Both the position numbers and the translations under genes were made by a program. The notes beneath the pieces are model-generated. The model saw only the letters and a list, made by a program, of their open reading frames with translations, did no database searches and was not told the DNA's origin. Shown in pieces: positions 6,074 to 11,226 of a stretch of 11,226 bases of DNA. Positions within the stretch are counted from its first letter, which is position 1. Each line of letters begins with the position of its first letter. This DNA is from an uncultured Collinsella sp. (GTDB lineage Bacteria; Actinomycetota; Coriobacteriia; Coriobacteriales; Coriobacteriaceae): NCBI GenBank assembly GCA_900555585.1, contig USLT01000014.1:1-11226 (forward strand), read 5' to 3'.

Positions 6074-7741
6074 ATGCTGTCAGACATCGAGATCGCCCAT
6101 TCCGTCACCCCGCTGCCGATCACCGAGGTCGCACGCCAGGCGGGTGTCGACGAGGCCCATCTCATTCCCTATGGTTTCGATAAGGCCAAGGTTGATTACT
6201 CCCTGTTGAACGAGGAATCCGATCATCAGGCCAAGCTCGTGCTGGTCACCGCTATCAACCCGACTCCAGCTGGCGAGGGCAAGACCACGACGACGATCGG
6301 CCTCGCCGACGCGCTGCGCCGTCGCGGCGTGAAGAGCGCCGTCGCCCTTCGCGAGCCCTCGCTCGGGCCGGTGTTCGGCGTCAAGGGCGGAGCCGCGGGC
6401 GGCGGGTACGCCCAGGTCGTCCCGATGGAGGACATCAACCTGCATTTCACCGGCGACTTCCATGCCATCGGTGCTGCCAACAACCTCCTCGCGGCAATGC
6501 TGGACAACCACATCCAGCAGGGTAACGCGCTCGGTATCGATGTGAAGCGCATTACCTGGAAGCGCGCCGTCGACATGAACGACCGTCAGCTCCGCCACGT
6601 CATCGACGGCATCGGCGGCAAGGCCCAGGGCGTGCCGCGCGAAGACGGCTTTGATATCACCGTCGCCTCCGAGGTCATGGCGATTCTCTGCCTGTCCACT
6701 TCGATCTCCGACCTGAAGCAGCGCCTCGGTGAGATCGTCGTCGGCTACAACTACGCAGGCGAGCCGGTTCGCGCAAGCCATCTGAAGGCCCAGGGCGCCA
6801 TGGCCGCGCTTCTGAAGGATGCCCTCAAGCCCAATCTCGTCCAGACGCTCGAGCATACCCCCGCGTTCGTCCATGGAGGCCCGTTCGCCAACATCGCGCA
6901 TGGCTGCAACTCAATCATGGCTACGCGCATGGCGATGCGCTTCGGCGACATCGCGATCACCGAGGCGGGCTTCGGCGCCGACCTCGGCGCGGAGAAGTTC
7001 CTCGACATCAAGTGCCGCATGACCGGCCTGCGCCCCGATGCGGTCGTGGTCGTCGCCACGGCCCGCGCCCTCAAGTACAACGGCGGTGTCGCCAAGGCCG
7101 ATCTCAACGAGGAGAACCTCGAGGCGCTCAAGGCGGGCATGCCCAACCTGCTCCGCCATGTCGAGAACATCCAGAGCGTCTTCGGACTTCCCTGCGTCGT
7201 GGCGATCAATCGCTTCCCCTCGGACACCGAGGCGGAGCTCGACCTTATTTCCATGGAATGCGAGAAGCTTGGCGTCAACGTCCGTCTTTCCGAGGTCTGG
7301 GCCAAGGGCGGCGAGGGCGCTCTCGACCTTGCGGATGAGGTCATGCGCCTCGTCGAGCAGCCCCATGAGTTCGAGTTCTGCTATCCCGACGGGGCCGACG
7401 TCGCCGATGCCTTGGAGGCCATCGCGACGAAGATCTACCATGCCGATGGCGTTGATTTCACCCCTGCGGCTCGTCGCCAGCTCGCCGAGCTTCGCGAGAA
7501 CGGTTTCGGCGACCTTCCCGTTTGCGTCGCCAAGACACAATACTCTTTCAGCGACCAGGCGGCCAAGCTCGGAGCCCCCGAGGGCTTCCGAATCACGGTG
7601 CGCGAGCTCAAGGTGAGCGCCGGCGCTCACTTCGTCGTCGCTCTTACGGGTAACGTCTTGACCATGCCCGGCCTCCCGAAGGTCCCTGCCGCCGAGAATA
7701 TCGATGTCGATGACGACGGCGTGATCACCGGCCTCTTCTAG
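6074..7741 (+). CDS. fhs: Formate--tetrahydrofolate ligase (10-formyl-THF synthetase)
   Basis: This enzyme joins formate to tetrahydrofolate with ATP, making 10-formyl-THF for purine synthesis and formyl-methionyl-tRNA. In acetogens it is also a step of the Wood-Ljungdahl methyl branch, for which there is no other sign here. The 555-residue length is standard. Diagnostic motifs are the phosphate-binding loop [14 protein letters not shown] (64-77), the run [20 protein letters not shown] (93-112), and [16 protein letters not shown] (116-131). AGGAAGGA (6061-6068) lies 5 bases before the ATG. The gene ends in a two-hairpin region with a strong terminator. FolD, the next step in the one-carbon pathway, is encoded directly downstream but from its own promoter. 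A TATCCT (6033-6038) upstream is a weak -10 candidate without a clear -35. Confidence 0.97.
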   Translation: MLSDIEIAHSVTPLPITEVARQAGVDEAHLIPYGFDKAKVDYSLLNEESDHQAKLVLVTAINPTPAGEGKTTTTIGLADALRRRGVKSAVALREPSLGPVFGVKGGAAGGGYAQVVPMEDINLHFTGDFHAIGAANNLLAAMLDNHIQQGNALGIDVKRITWKRAVDMNDRQLRHVIDGIGGKAQGVPREDGFDITVASEVMAILCLSTSISDLKQRLGEIVVGYNYAGEPVRASHLKAQGAMAALLKDALKPNLVQTLEHTPAFVHGGPFANIAHGCNSIMATRMAMRFGDIAITEAGFGADLGAEKFLDIKCRMTGLRPDAVVVVATARALKYNGGVAKADLNEENLEALKAGMPNLLRHVENIQSVFGLPCVVAINRFPSDTEAELDLISMECEKLGVNVRLSEVWAKGGEGALDLADEVMRLVEQPHEFEFCYPDGADVADALEAIATKIYHADGVDFTPAARRQLAELRENGFGDLPVCVAKTQYSFSDQAAKLGAPEGFRITVRELKVSAGAHFVVALTGNVLTMPGLPKVPAAENIDVDDDGVITGLF

Positions 7742-7806
7742 GCTCGTTTCGCTAACGAGCGGATTGCTGAATTTGCACGGCGTCGCTTTCGGGCGGCGCC
7801 GTTTTT
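7742..7806 (+). terminator. Tandem hairpins and Rho-independent terminator after fhs
   Basis: The first hairpin, GCTCGTT / TCGCT loop / AACGAGC (7742-7760), starts one base after the fhs stop codon. The second has a 9-pair stem, CGGCGTCGC (7778-7786) with GCGGCGCCG (7793-7801), and is followed by five T (7802-7806). The second is the likely terminator. The first may protect the mRNA 3' end or assist termination. Confidence 0.88.
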
Positions 7807-7828
7807 GTTCGAATGGGTAAACTCCTCG

Positions 7829-7884
7829 TTGCCTGGCTCACCGTGACCCGGTCCGAGATCCCTGGTCGATATAATGCCAGGCAA
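7829..7884 (+). promoter_or_regulatory. folD promoter (TATAAT) flanked by inverted CCTGG repeats
   Basis: A perfect -10 box, TATAAT, lies at 7870-7875. No good -35 exists at the usual distance, which often means an activator is needed. TTGCCTGGC (7829-7837) and its exact reverse complement GCCAGGCAA (7876-7884) bracket the region, 38 bases apart. A further CCTGG (7861-7865) forms a closer inverted pair with CCAGG (7877-7881) around the -10. Two or three binding sites for a regulator is a reasonable reading but is inference. Confidence 0.6.
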
Positions 7885-7918
7885 GTTGCACTGAACACCG
7901 TTGACCCGAAAGGCCGAT

Positions 7919-8779
7919 ATGGCACAGATAATTGATGGAAAGGCCCTTGCCGCCACGGTGCGCGCCCGGGCGGCCCGCGAAGCGGCCGACCTGCAGGATC
8001 GCGGCGTCCCTTGCGGGATCGCCGTTGTTTTGGTCGGAGACGACCAGGGTTCGGCCACCTACGTGCGCGCCAAGCTGAGGGATTGCGAGGAGTGCGGGAT
8101 CCCCTCTCGTGATTACAAGCTCCCGGCGACGACATCGCAAGACGAGCTCATGGTGCTGATCGCCGAGCTCAATGCGGACGACTCGATCGCCGGCATTCTG
8201 GTGCAGATGCCCCTGCCGTCCCATCTGGATGCCGAGGCGGTCGTGACCGCCATCGATCCGGCGAAGGACGTCGACGGCTTCCATCCCGAGAACCTGGGCC
8301 GATTGGTCCGTGGCCTGCCGGGCCTGCGCCCATGCACGCCTGCGGGCATCATGGAGATGCTGGATGCCTACGATATCGATCCGGCGGGCAAGAACGCCGT
8401 GATCGTCGGCCGTTCCTCGATCGTCGGCAAGCCCATGTCGATGATGCTCCTCGCGCGCAACGCGACGATCTCCGTCGCGCATTCCCATACCGACCCCCGC
8501 GAGCTCGCGCGCATCTGCCAGAGCGCCGACATCCTCGTCGCGGCATGCGGCATCCCCAAGATGATCAAGGGTCCGTGGATCAAGCCGGGGGCGACCGTCA
8601 TCGATGTCGGAATGGACCGTGACGAGCAGGGCAAGCTGTGCGGCGACGTCGATTTCGATTCCGCGGAGCTCGTCGCGGGGGCGATAACCCCGGTGCCCGG
8701 CGGCGTCGGCCCTATGACCAGGGCCATGCTCATGAGCAACGTCGTGTTGGCGGCGAGGATGGCCGAGGCGGGTCGCTAG
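7919..8779 (+). CDS. folD: Bifunctional methylene-THF dehydrogenase / methenyl-THF cyclohydrolase FolD
   Basis: FolD oxidises 5,10-methylene-THF to methenyl-THF with NADP and hydrolyses it to 10-formyl-THF. It links to the Fhs product made by the gene just upstream. The 286-residue length fits the family. Visible motifs are YVRAKLRDCEECGI (48-61) with catalytic Y48 and K52, the folate-site VQMPLP with Q96, KDVDGFHP with D119, the dinucleotide-binding loop GRSSIVGKP (164-172), and PGGVGPMT (260-267). The ATG at 7919 is chosen because GAAAGG (7908-7913) lies 5 bases upstream. A TTG at 7901 would add six residues over the binding site. Transcription is expected from the TATAAT at 7870-7875, since a terminator separates folD from fhs. 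Confidence 0.97.
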   Translation: MAQIIDGKALAATVRARAAREAADLQDRGVPCGIAVVLVGDDQGSATYVRAKLRDCEECGIPSRDYKLPATTSQDELMVLIAELNADDSIAGILVQMPLPSHLDAEAVVTAIDPAKDVDGFHPENLGRLVRGLPGLRPCTPAGIMEMLDAYDIDPAGKNAVIVGRSSIVGKPMSMMLLARNATISVAHSHTDPRELARICQSADILVAACGIPKMIKGPWIKPGATVIDVGMDRDEQGKLCGDVDFDSAELVAGAITPVPGGVGPMTRAMLMSNVVLAARMAEAGR

Positions 8780-8807
8780 ACGCCTCGCGTAACCTTTGGA
8801 TGAAGGA

Positions 8808-8825
8808 CGGCGGGTCGTCCCGCCG
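8808..8825 (+). other. Leader hairpin just upstream of the dipeptidase gene
   Basis: CGGCGGG / TCGT / CCCGCCG forms a perfect 7-pair GC stem. It has no T-tract after it, so it is not a normal terminator. Its base is 6 bases from the TTGGAG ribosome binding site (8832-8837) of the next gene. It could slow read-through from folD or affect translation. Confidence 0.55.
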
Positions 8826-8842
8826 GAGAGATTGGAGTGGAT

Positions 8843-10465
8843 ATGGCTTGTACGACGATTCTCATCGGTAGGGAAGCGAGCTATGACGGGTCGACGATCG
8901 TCGCCCGCAACGAGGACTCGCCCGGCGGCCAGTTCGAGCCCAAGCGCATGCAGGTCGTGCATCCCCAGGACCAGCCGCGCGTCTACACGAGCGTCGAGTC
9001 CCATCTGACCATTGAGCTCCCGGAGGAGCCGATGCGCTACTCGAGCGTCCCCGATGCGATCCCGGGGCATGGAATCTGGGCGGCGGCGGGGTTCAACGAC
9101 GCCAACGTCGGCATGTCCGCTACCGAGACCATCACGAGCAACGAGCGCGTGCTGGGGGCTGATCCCCTGGTCGAGTACACTCCCGCTCGAGGCAGGGAGG
9201 GCGAGGACGGCTACGTGCCCGCGACTCCCGGCGGCCTGGGCGAGGAGGATTTCGTCACGTTGGTGCTGCCCTATATCAGGTCCGCGCGCGAGGGCGTCCA
9301 GCGTCTCGGGTCCCTGCTCGAGCGCTACGGAACGTACGAGATGAACGGTATCGCGTTCTCCGATGTGGATGAGATCTGGTGGCTCGAGACCGTTGGCGGC
9401 CACCATTGGATCGCCAAGCGCGTTCCCGACGACGCATACGTGACCATGCCCAACCAGCTGGGTATCGATTGGTTCGACCTCGCCGATGCTGAGGGCGAGC
9501 AGGTCGAGCATATGGCGAGCCCCGATCTGCGCGCCTGGATGGAGGAGCACCATCTGGACCTCACCTTCCGAGGCGACTCCTTCTTCGAGGACGATGAATG
9601 GGACCTGCTCGACATCGTGGAGGACGAGGCCGACGGCGATGAGGACGGAGACGAACTGCTCGACCTCGCCATCGAGATCGATCCTGCCCGTGCGTACGAT
9701 ATCTTCAACCCGCGCGAGGCGTTCGGCTCCCGGTCGGATAGCGACCACGTCTACAACACGCCGCGTGCCTGGAACATGCAGCGCGTTCTCAATCCGCATG
9801 ATGGCTGGGACGGCCCCGACGCGGCGTACGGCCCCGAGTCCGACGACATCCCATGGGCCCGCATCCCCGAGCGCAAGCTGACCATCGAGGACGTGAAGTA
9901 CGTCTTGTCCCTGCACTACCAGGGCACGCCCTACGATCCATACGGCAAGCAGGGCGACGCCGCCACGCGTTCCATGTACCGACCGATCGGAATCAACCGC
10001 AACGGGCAGCTCGCCGTCCTGCAGGTCCGTCCCTACGCTCCGGAGGAGAGCCGCTGCATACAGTGGATGGCGTTCGGCTCGAATCCCTTCAACGCGCTGG
10101 TTCCGCTCTACGCGAACGTCGATGGATTCCCCGAGTACCTCTCCAACACGACCGACCGCGTCACGACCGAGAGCTTCTATTGGTCCAACCGCCTGGTCGC
10201 GGCGCTGGCCGACGCGCGCTTCCATGATAACGCCGCGCATATCGAGCGCTATCAGGAGAAGATGGGCGGACGCGGCCATCGGATGCTTCATGAGACCGAT
10301 CGCCTGGTCGCCGGGATGGAGCCCGGCGAGGTGCGCGCGGTGCTGGAGCGAGCGAACGAGGACATGGTCGCCGAGCTCCGCGAGCAGACCGACGCGCTGC
10401 TCGGACGCGTTCTGCATACGACGAGCCTCGCCATGAAGAACGCCTTCGCGATGTCGGATAACTAA
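8843..10465 (+). CDS. C69-family dipeptidase (PepD/dipeptidase A type)
   Basis: This protein belongs to the C69 peptidases, Ntn-hydrolases that cleave dipeptides in the cytoplasm. The N-terminus MACTTILIGREASYDGST is typical. Cys3 is the expected nucleophile, exposed after removal of the first residues, and no signal peptide is present. RNEDSPGGQFEPKR (22-35), NVGMSATET (88-96), and SDHVYNTPRAWNMQR (300-314) are further family motifs. At 540 residues it is longer than the roughly 470-480 of lactobacillus enzymes. Much of the excess is an acidic segment (about 247-281, with long runs of Asp and Glu) placed before FNPREAFGS. The ATG at 8843 follows TTGGAG (8832-8837) at 5 bases. A GTG at 8837 would put two residues before this Met and is disfavoured. 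The role is probably peptide use for amino-acid nutrition. A GC-rich hairpin ends the unit. Confidence 0.92.
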   Translation: MACTTILIGREASYDGSTIVARNEDSPGGQFEPKRMQVVHPQDQPRVYTSVESHLTIELPEEPMRYSSVPDAIPGHGIWAAAGFNDANVGMSATETITSNERVLGADPLVEYTPARGREGEDGYVPATPGGLGEEDFVTLVLPYIRSAREGVQRLGSLLERYGTYEMNGIAFSDVDEIWWLETVGGHHWIAKRVPDDAYVTMPNQLGIDWFDLADAEGEQVEHMASPDLRAWMEEHHLDLTFRGDSFFEDDEWDLLDIVEDEADGDEDGDELLDLAIEIDPARAYDIFNPREAFGSRSDSDHVYNTPRAWNMQRVLNPHDGWDGPDAAYGPESDDIPWARIPERKLTIEDVKYVLSLHYQGTPYDPYGKQGDAATRSMYRPIGINRNGQLAVLQVRPYAPEESRCIQWMAFGSNPFNALVPLYANVDGFPEYLSNTTDRVTTESFYWSNRLVAALADARFHDNAAHIERYQEKMGGRGHRMLHETDRLVAGMEPGEVRAVLERANEDMVAELREQTDALLGRVLHTTSLAMKNAFAMSDN

Positions 10466-10477
10466 GGCATGCCGTTT

Positions 10478-10506
10478 GGGCCCGCCCGATTGATGGGCGG
10501 GCCCTT
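10478..10506 (+). terminator. Strong GC hairpin after the dipeptidase gene, weak T-tract
   Basis: GGGCCCGCCC (10478-10487) and GGGCGGGCCC (10495-10504) form a perfect 10-pair stem with a 7-base loop. Only two T follow before CGGG, so termination by the usual mechanism may be incomplete. The position, 12 bases after the stop codon, still favours a transcription end or mRNA-stabilising structure. Confidence 0.65.
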
Positions 10507-10535
10507 CGGGTAATAAATGAGGACAAGCATGCGGA

Positions 10536-10550
10536 GCGCCAGTCTGGCGC
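10536..10550 (+). other. Small leader hairpin upstream of the phasin-like gene
   Basis: GCGCCA / GTC / TGGCGC forms a perfect 6-pair stem. It ends 6 bases before the purine-rich GAGGAGGAAG ribosome binding site. An AT-rich TAATAA at 10511-10516 upstream is a weak -10 candidate, so the hairpin would lie in the 5' leader. Function is unknown. Confidence 0.4.
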
Positions 10551-10568
10551 ACGAGTGAGGAGGAAGCC

Positions 10569-11015
10569 ATGGCGTCGTCATTCGAGGAACTCATCAACGG
10601 AATGGTCAACGTCGGATTCGGCTTCGCCGCAACGGCGGCGGAGAAGGGCAAGGAGGTGCTCGAGGACCTTAACGCCAGGGGCGAGGCGGTTCGCAGCGAC
10701 GCTTCGTCGCCGGACTTCGCTCGCTCGATGTCGGATATCTTCGAGCGCGCCGGAGGCGTGTTCGGCGACGCGAGCGATCGCTTGAGCGCCAAGGGCGATA
10801 CGGCCGCGGAGCGCATCCTGGACGAGCTGATAATCGCTCGGATCCGGCAGCTCCCCGCTCCCGCCCGCGCCGCTTTCGTCTCCCATGTGCAAGATCTCGT
10901 TCGTGCCGTCGAGAGCGAGACCGTGAAGGTGCCCGTGGAGTCGGTCGAGACGGTCGCGGAAGACGCCGAGCAGGATGACCCCGTCGTCGTCGACGACGCC
11001 GATGTCCGGGAGTAG
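10569..11015 (+). CDS. Small phasin-like protein
   Basis: This 148-residue protein has a short amphipathic helix ELINGMVNVGFGFAATAAEK (7-26), followed by a charged helix KGKEVLEDLNARGEAVRSD (26-44). That layout resembles phasin-like proteins that coat hydrophobic granules or dimerise through helices. The C-terminus (113-148) is disordered and strongly acidic. There are no cysteines, signal peptide or enzyme motifs. GAGGAGGAAG directly before the ATG is a strong ribosome binding site. Only 8 bases separate its stop from the start of the next frame, so the two are almost certainly co-transcribed. From memory, phasin-like genes are often found beside AarF/UbiB-type kinase genes in bacteria, which suggests a lipid or membrane-related partner. 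No polyhydroxyalkanoate synthase is visible, so a granule role is not supported here. Confidence 0.75.
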   Translation: MASSFEELINGMVNVGFGFAATAAEKGKEVLEDLNARGEAVRSDASSPDFARSMSDIFERAGGVFGDASDRLSAKGDTAAERILDELIIARIRQLPAPARAAFVSHVQDLVRAVESETVKVPVESVETVAEDAEQDDPVVVDDADVRE

Positions 11016-11023
11016 GTAGCCTT

Positions 11024-11226
11024 CATGTCCATGAAGCCGGAGGAGGGCCGCGACGGGGGCTTCGCCGAGCGCGAGGCCGCCGCGGCCGCTCCCTTCGAGG
11101 AACATGCGGCGGGCAGGCATCGTGATCGCGCCGTCGACGTTTTTCCCGACGAGCCGGCCGTCGTCGCTCCGGGCGAGAAGTTCCAGCTTACGAGCGCGGG
11201 CCGTCGCTGGCGCATCGGAGAGATCT
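11024..11226 (+). CDS. 5' end of a gene, possibly AarF/UbiB-family kinase-like protein (partial)
   Basis: An open frame starts at ATG 11024 and runs uninterrupted to the window end (67 complete codons). A second ATG at 11030 is also possible. Ribosome binding would use GGAG or AGGT (11009-11017), overlapping the end of the preceding gene, so the two are coupled. The first 50 residues are Ala-, Glu- and Arg-rich and look disordered. They lead to a basic segment, TSAGRRWRIGEI, at the cut edge. This resembles the start of the conserved part of AarF/ABC1/UbiB proteins (a Arg-rich ...RLREI... segment before the kinase-like fold), and the phasin-like neighbour fits. The kinase motifs lie outside the window, so the identity is tentative. 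Confidence 0.6.

Noticed and set aside
6080..7630. Long - strand open frames opposite fhs
   Set aside because: They mirror the highly conserved fhs frame and show no motif of their own. Their composition is that expected from the complement of GC-rich codons.
7876..7918. A THF riboswitch upstream of folD
   Set aside because: The leader from the TATAAT start to the ATG is only about 37 bases, too short for the known folate riboswitch fold, and no conserved core was seen.
7838..11215. A very long open frame on the - strand (over 1,100 codons) across folD, the dipeptidase and the phasin-like gene
   Set aside because: It is antisense to three clear + strand genes with family motifs. Its protein is a low-complexity Arg/His/Asp mixture. 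GC-rich codon bias on the + strand removes stops in this frame.

Overview
The window looks like a chromosomal segment from a high-GC Gram-positive anaerobe. Coriobacteriia (Collinsella or a relative) is my best guess. This is inferred from GC-rich codon use, AGGAGG-type ribosome binding sites, a Gram-positive-type SOS box, a superoxide reductase (an enzyme typical of anaerobes), formate-tetrahydrofolate ligase, and a cytoplasmic C69 dipeptidase. All supported genes lie on the + strand. No tRNA, rRNA, CRISPR array, insertion sequence or phage gene was seen.

Layout. Bases 1-37 hold the terminator of an upstream gene. A monocistronic superoxide reductase follows (155-517) and ends in a UUCG-loop terminator. 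Next is a lower-GC, helix-rich gene of unknown function (702-1694). Bases 1779-3743 encode a full-length protein with the architecture of glutamine-dependent NAD synthetase (nitrilase domain plus synthetase domain), but the key residues of both active sites appear to be replaced. It is probably a pseudoenzyme and is the most unusual item here.

The ruvC-ruvA-ruvB Holliday-junction operon (3810-6021) has ATGA start/stop overlaps. Its own promoter is followed immediately by a 13/14 match to the Gram-positive LexA box, so it is very likely SOS-regulated. Then come fhs (6074-7741), with a strong terminator, and folD (7919-8779), with its own TATAAT promoter inside a set of inverted CCTGG repeats. 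Together these two enzymes interconvert formate, 10-formyl-THF and 5,10-methylene-THF for purine, thymidylate and serine/glycine metabolism.

A C69-family dipeptidase (8843-10465) with an acidic insert follows. The window closes with a small phasin-like protein (10569-11015) and the start of a closely coupled downstream gene (11024 to the end), possibly an AarF/UbiB-type kinase. Functional calls for the Ruv, Fhs, FolD, superoxide reductase and dipeptidase genes rest on family motifs read by eye. The pseudoenzyme, promoter and operator interpretations are inferences that need alignment or experiment.
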